Source: Pyrocephalus nanus | Taxonomy: Eukaryota; Chordata; Aves; Passeriformes; Tyrannidae | Length of the DNA: 64,000 bases | Assembly (NCBI GenBank): GCA_038380795.1 | Contig: CM076261.1 | Location: 7,074,556-7,138,555, forward strand | Direction: 5' to 3' | Part shown: positions 26,201 through 39,010 of the stretch, in pieces | How positions within the stretch are numbered: the stretch's first letter is position 1 | How the letters are laid out: the number at the start of each line of letters is the position of its first letter | The notes under the pieces: generated by a model | Database searches by the model: none | What the model was told of the DNA's origin: nothing | What the model saw: only the letters and a program-made list of their open reading frames with translations | Program-made: the position numbers and the translations under genes

Positions 26201-28522
26201 GGCTGGTGAGTGACAGGCTGCAGCGGGAGGATAGGCAGCAGGCCGGGCTGTCTCCTCTGCTCTCACAATGTCCAGGGAACAGGGGCCCCAAACGCCATTA
26301 GAGTGCCAGGAAGTTTTGCCTTTTTCCTTATTTGTGTTCGCTATCACCTTTTAAACAAAAGAGCTCAGCTTTTCACAGCAGCAAGCAAAAGGCCAGTGGT
26401 AGCTGTTTCCCCCATCCCCCTGCCAGCTCCTAGCTGAAGAGATGAGGTTTTTTGGCTGCTTCTCAGGGGTTGTGCTTCTGCTGGTTAAAACCTCTGCTTG
26501 GAGACGCTTGTTACAGTATTAACTCATGATAGTTAGGTTCCATGAGACATGCTTTTTTTTCTACTTGCTGATGCAGGGAAAAAAGATAGTTGAATCCATA
26601 AAAGAAAGGGAAACCCATAAGAAACCAGAGGCTGACACATCCAGAATACCTAATCCCAGTAATTATAATTTATCAGGTTCCCCAGTCATCTGAGGCTTTG
26701 CAAACAAAAGCCGACTGAAACACGTCTCCCCAGAGGAAAAGCTACATGGAAAACACTCAAATAGCTTTAACCACAGTTGTGTAGCAAATTCCTCTTAGAT
26801 TTGGTGACTGTGGCTTAAAGTAAACAATCATTTTCTTTTTATAAGGGGAAAAAAGGAGAAAAACACTGAAGATAGCTCTTCTGTCTCTGACTAGAGTGTG
26901 TGTCTCCACAGCTCCATAGCACATTTTCTCCTGCTGCAGTGTTGTCACCCATCACAAAGCTTTGCTTCTCAGCATCTCTCCAAGAACACATGGTCAGTTT
27001 GGGCAGTTGAATCATCCATTTCACACTTGCATGTGTTCAAAAAGAGGCAAAGGCCTGAGCTTTAACTTTTATAAAGCCTGATCATGTCCAAAGCTGGATT
27101 TGATGTGCTCCATTGTTTCTACCACAGCTCCCCAACCTGGGGCTCAGACCTAGTCCAGAAGGAATCATCCAGATAGAGCAAGAAGGCTCCAGGAGCCCCA
27201 AAAAAGCAGCTAGCCCTTCACTGGCGAGGAAGGATGAAGCAGCAGCAGCAGCACAAAGAGGAAAAAGCATGCTTAGTCAGCTTTATTAAATAACATATTC
27301 TTTATACATCCATGACCAAAACTTTGACACGGAGGGAAATACTGAAAAGGAAATCTCCATTTTTTTTTTTATTTTTTTTTTTTTTTTTTTTTTTGTGGAG
27401 TAAAAGTGTTGCCTGTGTTTTTAAACAAAGGCGTGTTGGCAGAATCGTGCCATACAGAAAAGGAAGAGAAAGGGAAACTGCATTTGAATTAATTCAGATA
27501 AGTGAAGGCCAGAAGACCTTATGACAGAACTTTCCATTAATTCCTGTAGTCTAGCTCTCTGCTGCAATTGCATTACCTTCTAACTCCTTTGTACAAACAT
27601 TGTTGTGGTTATTACTGATTACTGTACCTACTACAATTATACTTACAAAAGCTCCTTACGGTATTGCAGCCATAACAACACAAAACAGCAAAGTCTGATG
27701 AGACTTTCATGGTGGGTGTTGTATACAATTTTGAATGAACTTATATAACTGTCTTCAGCTGCAAGTACTTACAGTGGGAAAAGGCCAGAACAAAAGAGTA
27801 GGGAACAAACTTTGTTTTAATTCAATCACTGTATTGAATCTTAGCTTGAAACTTGATTTTAAGTGAATCATGATTTTTGAACCTGTGATCAAAGCCTTCT
27901 GTCTGACTTAGAATATACTATTTCAATTCAAAGACAAATTTTTTTTAAAATTGTTTCTATTTTAGCTTAATTTGAGGGAAAAAAAAAAAGAAATATTTTT
28001 AAAAGAGTTTTCAAATAAAAGGTAATGATTCCTCTGAATTAAAATATTTCAAGTTTTGAATTGTTTTCTAGAGCCAGTATAAGTTTGTAAAATATTTCAG
28101 GATTCCCAAGTCTCATTATTTTTCCCCAGAGAAGTTTTCACTGAAAAATTTCAGCCAGTCAGAAAAACAAGAAGGGATAGAAAGAGAAACTGAGGAACAA
28201 AAACATTAATGTAGTTTTCCAGTGTCTCATTAGATGGATATCAGTATTAGAAATAGAAATTTCATCTCCTGCATCCCTCTTTAGTAAGAAACACTAAAGA
28301 ACATTAAATACATAAATTATTAGATGCAAAATAAATGTCCAGCCATAATTCTTATGAACAACAGAGGTCACAACAATTACCAGAACTGTGTACTTGGTCT
28401 CTGAAATCTTGTCCCCTTCTCCCTGGTATAGTCACGGGTGAAGCCCTGGTTGCCTGCTCCATCTGCATGGCACAAGTTAGCATGATAGAAAAGTAATTTT
28501 ATTTGTGTCGCTGTCTCTTCAG
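23274..28522 (+). other. Intron 1 of ARHGAP28, last part, no genes seen
   Basis: Ordinary AT-rich intronic sequence ending in the acceptor CGCTGTCTCTTCAG at 28509-28522. It includes T runs near 24712 and 27360. A modestly GC-richer patch near 26150-26420 does not form a CpG island and holds no recognisable exon. Confidence 0.65.
27360..27394. repeat. Poly(T) tract, about 35 bases, one interruption
   Basis: T run with a single A near 27371. It could be the tail of an old minus-strand retroinsertion, but no body is recognisable beside it. Confidence 0.9.
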
Positions 28523-28725
28523 AAAGTCCCTCCCTCGTTGTCGAAGAATTAACAGGATGCTTTCCAATGAGTCAGCACCTCCTCCTACATTCAGTCGCTC
28601 CAATTCGCAGGCCTCCATGGACAGCACTTCCATGGAGGACTTTTGGTGTGAAGTGGAGAACATCAAGGAGAGCAGAGAAGATGGATCTGAAGAGGCAACA
28701 CTCTTGGAGTTCAAACCTGCTGATG
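28523..28725 (+). CDS. ARHGAP28: ARHGAP28 coding exon (first seen in window)
   Basis: ARHGAP28 is a Rho GTPase-activating protein. It stimulates GTP hydrolysis by RhoA and so reduces actin stress fibres in the cytoplasm (family knowledge). This 203-nt exon follows the acceptor TGTCTCTTCAG and ends at the donor GTGAGC. It enters with two bases of an arginine codon supplied by the upstream exon and leaves with one base (G) of the next glutamate. It encodes RKSLPRCRRINRMLSNES, then SRSNSQASMDSTSMEDFW, then an acidic run. The serine-rich stretch followed by S-M-E-D-[FY]-W is the N-terminal signature of the ARHGAP18/28 pair, and PRCRRINRMLSNES is specific to ARHGAP28 as I remember it. Serine-rich flanks suggest phosphorylation, which is inference. 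Upstream residues, about 40 in mammals, are not in the window. Confidence 0.93.
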
Positions 28726-30450
28726 GTGAGCACACAAATACCGCTTCTTCCTTATGCTTTGGCTTTGCCTCCTCACTAAAGAGCTGTGCCCTGATCTCCT
28801 TTCTTGTGTCACTCTGTATGAGCAAAAGTATTAGGCTTGGGTCACTGTAGCTCCACTTCTGAACATCACAGTCAGTCACTGGAAAGAAGCAATAATTCAG
28901 TCTGGTTTATAACTGGAGCTGGTAATTGACTTCTGAAGTAAGTCTTTTTTTGCATTGACTTTGTGCTTCAGGAGAACAGATACAGTGTAATTCAGAAAAG
29001 AGAGGCACTCAATGAAAACTAAATCTCCAGCATTAAATAGACTAAACCAAAACATTTAAAGTAAAACAATTTATTTTGTTACATTTATTTTGTTAATAAT
29101 TCATTTAGTATGCTGAAATTTTAAATTTTCTGGCTTTTGATAGGATATAATGCAGAAGTTATAAAGTCTTGAAGAATTTTTTGGTTAGATATTGTTTAGT
29201 GTTATCAGGAATTTGATAACTGCCATTTTCTATGAGATTACCCAATTTAGATATAATTCAAGAAGAGTTTAGAGTTTAGTTCAGGGGTAAGTCTGAATAT
29301 ATGGATGCCTACATTGTTCAGACTTCCCACTTGACCAAATTCATTCATAATTTATCCAACATATCCTGAAGGTATTACTACCCCATTCTGTTATCTTAAC
29401 ATTTTCTTCTGGTTTTCTTTTGTACTGTATTTGGAAAAACACGTAATAGTCTGCACTGGCTTGTTGCAATGCAGCTTTGTGTTAGATTTGATAACATGTA
29501 GAACAACAGTTCACATTTTTTTCTGGTTTTGACCCCATTTACAAATGCATTATATTGTGCAACACAAAATACCAGGTGTTACTACAGGATGAAAAAGAAT
29601 TTCTTCTGAGGTCAGGACCCACTGATAACTCTTCCTGGAGAATATCTTGTGGCTCATGGATACTAGTCTGATAATTACTGATCTAGAGATAGATTTTGAA
29701 ACAATGGTGTGTTCTTTCCTTACAATAATTAACACAAGTGATGATGGGGGGTTTTTACCTTGACCTACAATGGGAAGTCATTAGTTCTGCTCCTAGAAAA
29801 AGGGGGGAAAAGTACTACTTTATTAATCAAACAAATATGTAATCAGTCATGGTAAGTAACCTACACAGAGGTATCTAACTTCAGCCATGTACTGTTTCCA
29901 TCAGAAATGCCTCCCACTCACTAGTGGGAGGGTTCTCTTGGAAGCCAAGGGAAAAGACCAGTTCACCAGAAATCTCGGTCTGCTATGAGGATTATGGTCA
30001 GTCAGCTTAAATCTCAACTACACTCCTGTGTTCTTATTGGGAAAATTCTTGTCTGATCATACTCTTTAACTTGAAGACCTTAGAAAAAGGTTATGAACCT
30101 ATTGGTGCCTCTTCTTCATTCAGTTGTCAGCATGAACTGACAGGTGTCTCTGACTTGTTTGCACTGTCAGGGGAATGTCACAAATCTGTGAGTTACCAAG
30201 CTGTGTAAGTTAGTAGGGAAAGTCAATACAGGAGCTCGTTTCCCAGTAAGTTTTCCATCAGTTTCATTACTGCTGAACTAAATCTTCACAGCAGCCCAAA
30301 TGCTGCTGCAGTCCTATTTTGTCCCTTTGTCTGATTACACCTCATTATGATGCATTGATTTTTTCCCCTCTGACCTGAATTAAAAATGAGACTGCAAATC
30401 AAAATGCAGTACATCTCCACACTTCATTTACCTTCATTTTGTTGTTTTCA

Positions 30451-30490
<40 letters not shown>

Positions 30491-33286
30491 TGCGTACACT
30501 CAACACGCAACCAGGCAATGTTTGTCCTATTTATTAAGATCAGGAATATATTCAGCTTGGGATTATAAATCTTGGAAGTTCTATTAAGGTCCTAATAGGC
30601 TAATTCTCCTTGTCAAATCAATGTGAAAACCCTTGGGGCAAAATAAAACCAAATATTCATCATCCTTTTGATATGTCTTTGAGAGGAAGAGATGCAGGAT
30701 CCTTAAAAAGGAGGACAAAGGGTGCTAGAAGCCAGTCACCACTGATACTGTCAAAACCACAATGTGGTTTGCCAGAAAAAATGTGCAAGGGGCAGAGAAC
30801 AGCACACTTATTCTGCTGATGTTAGTAAATGCAATCAAAAAAGAACAGAAGATTATAACAAGTGACACAAGGGGTGAAAATGTAGGGAAGGAGAAAGAAA
30901 TGGGGTATTTAAGATGTCTGTGATGTGCTGAGCTGCTTTATAACTTCCATGTTTCAAGGCTGGGATGCTGTGCATTGTTTAAGGTTATATCTGCGAGTTA
31001 TTTCAGTTTATATCTGAAATTCAAAGCAAGGCACACCTCTTTCCTAGCAATCTCTATGAGAAAAAGATAATTACCCTCTCAATTATCTGTTTGTCTTCTG
31101 GTGGAGCAGAATCAAACACAGTATCAAGATCCTCCTATATAAGTAGCAAACACTATCAAAATAAGATTTTGTAAAACAACATGGGGTTTTTTTAACCTAT
31201 ATTTAAAACCTATGTGTCATAAAGTTTTGAGGGTTTTTTAAAGCATAAATTTCTTTTCTTTGATAGTTTTACTTCTCTGATTGCTGTTGCTATTTCTTAG
31301 TCTATTGTTTGTGAGTGGCTGGAACAGGAAGAGGCCAAAAGCCAGAGAAAACAAGTGGTAAGCAGGCAGAATTTCATGTCTGTCTTACTATTTTTCATAG
31401 CATCAAGAAAAACAAGTTTGACTAAAACCTCAATACTTGGAAAGAATATGCCAAGACAAAAGCTAAAATTAATATAATTTTAAAAATGAAACATGAACAG
31501 ATGTGGCTCCAACAGCAGCACACAAGAATGAGAAGAGACCTTCTTAGAAAGAAGAGCAAGGAGGGAAGTTCAAAACATACAAAGATGGGAAGGGAACACT
31601 CTCTCATCCTGTCTGTGGATACAGAAAGGATAAGAGTGGAGAAGCTATTTCACGGGATACAGGGCTAGTCACACCCCTGGCTAACACAGGGCAAGGGTTT
31701 TAGAAGCAGCTATTTTTGTAGAGCTTTGTAAAGAGGCAGGGCAGTTAACAATGAAGTCAGTGATGGCACATGTATAAGATGCTTTTGCTTGTCCCTGTAG
31801 CCCAGTCCTGTAATTTTCTCTTTTGTGTATCTAGCTGCCAAAGTGCAGCAAACTGGTGTCCATCAATCAGCCTGCATTCTGATGTCAAGAAGAGGCAATA
31901 AAGGGAGAGTGGAAATACCAACCTGCCATTAAGACCAGCACTGGGACAAGAACAATAAGCACATTGACTAGTTGTTTTATAGAACATGCTGCAAATTAAT
32001 CCATTTCCTGTTTGACATGTTTATTTGTAGTACCTCTTCTTCAGTCAGAGCTGTAATGAAATTAGTGCCTGTCTCAAGCAGCATACTGCTGAGCTAGGAT
32101 TGTACCCAAAACTGAAAAGAAGGACCTCAAAATCTCCTATGTGATGAGAGATTTTAAAAGACTGTGACTGTTTACTTTAAAAAGCAGATAAATAAAAAAA
32201 GCAATGACAGCAAAATTTAAAATCACTAATTGATTCAGAGAAGGCAGATTGGGAGCTTCTCCTAGTCCAATAATAACAAGGCATATTAATTTAATGTAAC
32301 AGGTAGCAAGCTGAAAACCTGCATTGGCTTTGCCTAGGCAGGTTTTGGTAGTGGGGGACTGCAGGTGTGTCTCTGTGAAAAGATGCCAGAAGCTTCCCCC
32401 ATGTCCAATAGAACCAGGATAGAAAGCAATTTTTCACACGGTGCCTAATCTCACTATGGAACCAGTTGCAGTGTTGAGCCACCTAAGAAACAAGATTCAA
32501 GAAGATATTAGTCACTAATTAAGATACCAAGAAATGCTGGGGTATGCAGTGCTAGTGAATCTGTAATTATTAGAAATTAGGATGATACCTCGCATGCAGG
32601 GACGGCTATTTCTACATATTCCACCCCTACCTGACCTCTTTGCTACCTACCCTTTACTGAACCTTGCTCTTTAGTAAGCAGCTGTGGTTCTTATCATCTT
32701 ATTCAAAACAAGCTACTAGACTAGGTGGACATCACCCTTCTCTCAGTGTGGCTTCTTCTCTATGTGTCTGACTACCAGCTGTCCCTCTGGCATCTCAAAT
32801 TCCATTGTTAGTGTGCAAATACATTATTCCGTTGTATACAATCTTCAGTATTTTTGTTTATTTGAATTTGAATACCAATTTAAATTCCGTCAGCCAAATG
32901 TCTTTATCCAGTAGAGCATGCTAAAAATGGTAAGCATGGTATAAATGGTAACTGAGAAGATTTATGCTCTTGAATAAGGGGGTTAACTTTTAAGAACCTT
33001 GCTGTGTCAGGCTCACTACTCTGTTGCCTTTTTCACATGCCTATGCTGATGCACAGGTTAGAAATGCCTCTTCTATTATTCTTGTAAGCCTCCCTTGTGC
33101 AGACACTGACAAACTGGAAGTTGAGAGCATGTTGACAAAACCATCTTAACCTGTGGCCTGAGAAAGGCTGGAATTGGAGTCTTGTCAAGGTGGAGGCTAT
33201 GGCAGCAGTCCATCACACCAAGTCCTTTCCTTCAGCCCCCTCACCCTCTCTTGCCAGGCCTGGTAACATACTCTCTTCCTCCACAG
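28726..33286 (+). other. ARHGAP28 intron, 4.6 kb
   Basis: Runs from the GTGAGC donor to the TTCCTCCACAG acceptor. AT-rich, with a CA/TA microsatellite near 30449. No other exon or repeat family was recognised. Confidence 0.85.
30449..30490. repeat. (CA)n(TA)n compound microsatellite
   Basis: About 14 CA units run directly into about 7 AT units, then TGCG. Likely length-polymorphic. Confidence 0.95.
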
Positions 33287-33504
33287 AAGGGGAGCTGGAG
33301 GCAGAATGGCTGCAAGATGTAGGTTTATCTACGTTGATCTCTGGAGCTGAAGAGGAGGATGGCCAAGCTCTGCTCTCCACTCTGACCAGAACTCAAGCTG
33401 CTGCCGTACAGAAGAGGTACAATACCTACACTCAGACCCTGAGGAAGAAGAACAAGCACACAGTCCGGGATGTGCGAGACATCTTTGGCACCAATGACTC
33501 TTCT
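33287..33504 (+). CDS. ARHGAP28: ARHGAP28 coding exon, EGELEAEWLQDVG
   Basis: A 218-nt exon between the acceptor CTTCCTCCACAG and the consensus donor GTAAGT. Two bases complete the glutamate begun in the previous exon. It then reads GELEAEWLQDVGLSTLISG, an EEED acidic patch, and LLSTLTRTQAAAVQKRY, ending RDVRDIFGTNDSS in phase 0. L-S-T-L-T-R-T-Q-A-A-A-V-Q-K-R and D-V-R-D-I-F are shared by ARHGAP18 and ARHGAP28. The STLISG segment favours ARHGAP28. This part lies N-terminal to the GAP domain, and its biochemical role is not evident from sequence. Confidence 0.95.
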
Positions 33505-36500
33505 GTAAGTATCCCAATGAATGCCTTTGATCTTAATTTTTGTGCAATTTGCAAATAGCTCACCAAAGTTTCTGCCAGACAAGAACCCTTTTCTGCTGAC
33601 AATGTACAGACAGCCAATGGCAGTTCCTGACCCTAAGACCAGACTTTAGTTCTGTATATACTAGGTTTTGAGAAGAAAGGAAGACACCAAACACAATAGA
33701 TGGTGCACAGTTTTGCAACTAACCTGTAACATAACGTTGTATCTGTTACCAGTCTTCCTCCTGCAATCTCCTACCAAGACTAACATTTACTCCTTTATTT
33801 TTTTGAAATTGGTGAGTTACTCTAGGCAGCTATTCAAATTTTTTATGGCTTCTGGGGACACTTGCTATTTACTCAGCAGTCTCAGTGGTGAAGTTAAGCT
33901 TCTCTAATGAAGCAATTGGGGTTCAAATATGCAAAAGCAATTAAACACCTGCCAGCGTGATTGCAACTGGTACACTGGCAGTTACGTTTCACTTACGTAG
34001 CAAATGAAAATCTATTAACTGTTCATTTGCTTCATGGCTTCAGAAGTGAACATAATCTCTGGTGGTTTCTTCCACTTTTCCCTGAGCATAGCTCTAAATG
34101 AACCAATTCCTAGCACTACATATTTTGACTCTGGTGAATGCAGTCAATTGTGTGAGTTTAGTCTGATGCTCAAAGCAACACGCATGATTTTACCTTTGTC
34201 ACTCGTGATATCTTAAATGGGAGTCACCAATAAGATCACAATCTCACCTTTAAAATTAATACTAACGTTTTTGCTATCACAAAACTCCAAGAAACTCTTT
34301 CTCATTGTGATTTTTCTTTTTCTGTTCTGTTTGTCCTATCTTCTCCTCAAGGCTTGACATCCTTATTTAAAACCAAAAAAAAAAAAGGGAAACAAAATTG
34401 TAGCTGCACAGTTATGATAAAAACAAAAAGATATAATGGTCAGAAAGTTAAGTTATTTGTCTCCAAATTTAAGTATCTGGATTCTTTTGAATCTCTTGAG
34501 GGTATCCCACAAATACATCCAGAAGTATCCAGTGGTTTCCTGTGGTCAGACTTTCTTTCATGAGAAATAATCAGGCAGGTTTACATGAGCGTTTAAAAGC
34601 AGATGGTTCTTCTAATTAGATTAGCACACTTCTTCTGATTCAAGTCTTTGTAATTCTTAATGTGTTTAAAAAACCTTAAGCTTCCTAATAACATTCAATC
34701 AGAAAAATAAATGTTTTACCTGTTCTCTCTTGATGATGTATTTTTGATCTGCTTAATTTCTACTTTCCGACTTTCTAAAGTTTCTCACTTGCTAGAGGAA
34801 TTTGGGTCACTTTTTTACCTCCTCTGCATTTCATTTCATTTACTAGCTCTGCATTTTTTAAATTTAAAAGATAAAATCAAATAAGTAATTAAGTCTTCTA
34901 ATTTTTCTTCCCACCAAAATATACAGTTCCGGAGGTGCTTACCTAAATGTTAAACACAGATGCACAAATACAACTGCAGAGCACATCATCACTTCCCCCA
35001 AATGGACTGTGACACAGATAGTATTTCTAAAAGCCTGAAAGGTTCCCAGCACTCTTTTGGTTTTCCTTTTGACCATTGCTCCTATCTCTGCTGCTTATTA
35101 TGGGATTTAGAAACTTCGTGCTAATTATCAGCTCTTCTGGGATAAACACACTTCAGAAGAGCTCATGTTCCCGACCTAAGGGTTTCCCAAGCAGTCTTTT
35201 TCAGGGGTTATCAGCAGTCCTTCGCGCTCTGCTGCCTCTTTGGGCACGGCACTACAGCTGGTGGTGATTCTTTGTGATTAATCATCTTAGGAAAGAGATC
35301 CGCATTAAAAACAACCCAACCAAAAGAAAAGAGCGACAGGGGACGGGAAGGGGCAAATCTTTTCAGCACAGCTGCTGAAGAGAGGGTGGTAAGGAGAGTG
35401 GTTGAAATGACATGAAGTTTTGTTTTCCCATCCAGCCTTTTTGTTGGGAAGGAAGAAGTAATCGTGGTGCAAATAGCAAAACAGTTCTAATTGTTTCACA
35501 TAACTCTATAATCCTCCCCATTAGGAGGATGGATTTACACCTCCTTCCCGATGACCTACGAACTGCAAGAGCCTGGAGGGATGGGTCACAGAATGGTTTA
35601 CTCTCTTCTGTGCCTAATGATGAGATAAGAGGTGATTAGCTCACTAAAGTCACCTGAGATGAGATTTAGGGGACCACTAAAGAGGTGTGAATAGTTGTCA
35701 TCTGGAATAGGGGAAAAGAAAGATAGATTTGCCCTAGTTTTTTGTCTCTGTTCAGGGGAAGAAAAAAAAAAAAAAAAAAAAGCGCGCCTGCCTGCTAGAT
35801 GTTTTGCTACTACTCCCTGGTGGCCAGCCTCTGTGGGATTCAACATAGAGCAAAGGGTGCTTTTTCAGTCATCCTGCCTTGAGGTTCATCCCCTCAGGAC
35901 TGGAGTGTTCCCTCAACAGACAAAGTGGACTCAAATAAAAGGAAATGCCGCCATTCCTCTTTTTGTTTGGGTTTTTTATTTCTGTTGCCTATCCTGGAAA
36001 GGTGCCGTGATCCCTGGGGGCAAAATGCCACCCCTATGGTACCTCACCCTTGCAGGAGCCATGCCTTGATAGAGCAGCCTGTCCCAGCTGAGGTGCTTTT
36101 GCTCTGCTTCTCACAGGTCTACAGCCAGCAGCCTCGACTGACAGCTACAAAACCGAGTTTTAAGTTGGATGGTTTATTAATCACCGTGGCCTGATTTTCC
36201 TTATTGCTGGTACCCTGCTGCTTCCATTAGAAGCCATCGGCTTTTCTAGTGCTCAAAGCGTGGAAAAAAATCAGCAGAATACAAATGGGCACACACACAC
36301 ATTGATTTTGTTATTGGAGGGAGGAAGTGAAGCATCATGCTTAACAGCCCAGCTCTGCACCTTGCTTAAGAGTTTTTAGAAGCATTTTACTTCAGCAATG
36401 CATGAGAAAGTCATGTCCATGTCGTAATTGAAGAGGAATCACTAACAGAGAGCTATTTGCATGAGAAAGTGTTTGTAATGACAGTGCTTGGAGGTATGAA

Positions 36501-38922
36501 TATATTCAAAGCATTGGCAAATTATATTCTGACCAGAACTATACGGTTATCCTCCTCTGTCTTTATTTCCCTTAGCTGCAGGGCTGGCAATAGAACTTGG
36601 TTGCTTTGGTGCTCCAGTGATTTGGTTTTACATCTTCTACAATGAGGGTAGCTACTAAAGAACTATCTACATCATCTCCTTCTCCTTGCTCTTCTGATTT
36701 CCTCTCCCCGTTGGAAATTCCTGTGTACACTGTGGCAGTAAACAGTGGGCTCATTTTTAATATGTCTAATGAATCACTTTCAGTCAGAAATCAGGGTATG
36801 AGAAGCTTCACCTTCACTGGATCCCCAGCCAAATGAATAAAGCGGTCCCAGTTTAGTTAAGGGCACAATTTGACTCTTGGTCTATCACATTCATTAAGAT
36901 CTTCCACAGTTTTTTATTCTTCTTTCATACTACAGAAATAATCTGGATATTTAAAATTCATGTATTAAAAAGGGTTTGTTCCAAGTCTTCCTTTTTTTTT
37001 TTTTAATCATATTATCCTAAGATTAAAAAAAAAAAAAAGTAAAATGGGAGGATATGACATTTTAGCTACCCCTGATACTATGCACAGTCCACATTATTCT
37101 ATAATTTCCAGAAGCTAGAGCAGCCCACAGGCCATTGCAAGCCCTGATGGGTACAAAGCTTTCTGCTGGCTCTGCTGTGCTTTATGGAAGTGGGTTACTG
37201 CAAGTGCTCCTCTATTGACTTCATCCTTGTAACAAGGCTGGAAGTATTTTTTCCTTAATAAACTTGACTCATTGTAAATCTGTTCTGAAAATTGTTGGGT
37301 GGGTCAGATATTCTGAGCACTGAAAGTAGATGAGCCAGTTGCTAATGTTTACAATAATTTCTCCATCTGGATCTTAAGCAGAAGAATAACTACTTTTACG
37401 GTTGATTTTCCCAGACTGCTAAGACAGGTTTAACCATCCCCTCCACTTCCATACACCCACATGAAATTTATAGTGGGTTTAATGTCCTGAAGCTTTTAGT
37501 GTAAGTGTTGTGGGATTTTATCATAAAAGCATCCTATAGTTCTCCTTTTTAAGAAAATCAATGGTCCTTACAGTCTTCTGGCAAAGGAAGTCCATGTGAC
37601 TCAAATCCTGTTTGCTCTCAAGTTCGCAGGCCATTGAATGGACTCTCTCAGGAGAGATTTTATTCATGTTGCATTTGACTTTGTTACCCAAATAGCTCAG
37701 AGGATAAGGCGGAATAAAACAACTGCAATATTATTTCAGGCTTCCAATTGGAAGAGCTGCCTGTCTTTTAAATATATGACAGTTTTCAGCAGCCTGAATG
37801 CTGCTCCCGTGCATTGCCTACAAACGGGGAAGGCAAAATTTCTGCCCTGAGGCATTGCTGCTTGTTGATAAACAGCCGATTTAGCAATTTAAAAAGCAAT
37901 TTAAAGAGCGAGTATTGAGGGCTCATGGGGTCTCTCAGCTGCAGGTTCAGCTGAAAAACTGGAACTGCTCCGTCAGGCTCAGAGAGGGTGAGACAGCAGG
38001 TTTGAGAAAGGTGGAGGGTCCAAGGACTCCCACAAGGATACAAAGGAGAGCAGAAAAAAATACAAGACAGGTTTGAAACATTGTAGTAATTTCCACAGAG
38101 TAATCTTCAGACTATTTTTTTAATTCCTGACCTTGTTTATGGTGGGTTTTGCTTTGGTTTTTTACACAAGAACCTGTAGATGAGCTGCTACTGCTCCGTG
38201 TACACAGAAACACTCAGATTTGTCTTTATGAGTCACTGAACTGCTGAGAACAAGGCCAAAATTCCCCTGCCAATAAGAGGTGACACTGCTTGAAATCCTG
38301 GCTACTGAGCCCTTTCTCTGCAGTGCAGACTTCTGGAGTGGAAAGATATTAATTTGACTAAAGAAAATGTCTTTATTCCCTCAAAATGTTTTTTGCAGTT
38401 CACTGATAAAAGTGTTAGTATGGGAGTGTTCGTATACGGGAGGACATCTGCCTATTAATAACTTGCTGGTGCCTAAATTGCAAGAGACACCAAAGGAGCC
38501 TGATTTCTGACAGGTGCCTGGGAGCAGTAGATATTCAACATGTGTCAAAGAGTCTTCAAAAAGATTTGTGGCCAAAATGATTAAATGCAGGATGAATTAC
38601 AGTTCTACAAGGACTTTTTGCTTAGTATAATTCTGTAAAGCAATTTACTTAGCTAATTTCAGTCATTATATAGGACAGGACTCATTAGGTACAGCAGGCT
38701 GTAATATTACTGACCTCAACATGATCCAAATCTGTGCAGACTAGACAAGATTAATTCTTAGTCTTGGCTATGAAAAATATAGTCTGGAGAATCACAACCG
38801 GTTGTTCTATCTTTTCAAAAGAGTGTAAGCTGAGAAGGATACACTGTTGTTTGAACTGTAGTAGTTTCTGTCCATTGACTTTTACCTTCACTGCAGTCTG
38901 ATCATTTTTCCTTGCTTATCAG
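33505..38922 (+). other. ARHGAP28 intron, 5.4 kb, where a mammalian exon would be expected
   Basis: From memory of the mammalian protein, a poorly conserved segment of about 58 residues lies between the DIFG and ETIPV-type segments. No phase-0/phase-0 exon with both good splice sites and a matching peptide was found here. A weak candidate beginning at 35436 is discussed under rejected items. The intron also holds A or T runs near 35761 and 36990-37040. No repeat family was recognised. Confidence 0.7.
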
Positions 38923-39010
38923 CTCACGTTTGAGACAGTTCCAGTGCCACCAGTTCCTTCTAATGGTATCCAGCTCTCTGGGCAAAAGCCAGTTTGGAAA
39001 TCAGTTACCT
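38923..39010 (+). CDS. ARHGAP28: ARHGAP28 coding exon, ETVPVPPVPSNG
   Basis: An 88-nt exon between TTTCCTTGCTTATCAG and GTGAGT. It enters in phase 0 and leaves in phase 1. It encodes LTFETVPVPPVPSNGIQLSG and then QKPVWKSVT. The pattern E-T-x-P-V-x-P-V-x-S-N-G followed by G-Q-x-P-V matches the same stretch of mammalian ARHGAP28 as I remember it. The segment is a proline-rich linker N-terminal to the RhoGAP domain. The exon is short and gives a brief open frame, so I place it on the splice sites, phase fit and this motif. It can splice directly to the exon at 33287. Confidence 0.87.

Noticed and set aside
26150..26420. GC-richer patch considered as a promoter or first exon
   Set aside because: Few CpG dinucleotides, no donor following a start codon in a sensible frame, and no peptide resembling the ARHGAP28 N-terminus.
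28499..28879. 126-codon minus-strand open frame over the first ARHGAP28 exon
   Set aside because: Antisense shadow of a real exon. No motif and no splice logic on that strand.
35292..35388. Lysine-rich opening between CATCTTAG and GTAAGG in the same intron
   Set aside because: It is open only if entered in phase 1, which does not fit the phase-0 end of the preceding exon, and the peptide has no counterpart in the family.
35436..35620. Candidate for the missing ARHGAP28 exon: strong acceptor TTTTGTTTTCCCATCCAG in phase 0, then an open frame containing LPDD and a DGSQNGLLSSVP segment
   Set aside because: The spacing of LP, PDD, D-x-SQ and VP loosely resembles the mammalian segment that I recall. 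However, no acceptable phase-0 donor follows (only GTGCCT, or a phase-1 GTGATT that would break the frame into the next exon), and the rest of the peptide does not match. I treat it as chance unless transcripts show otherwise.
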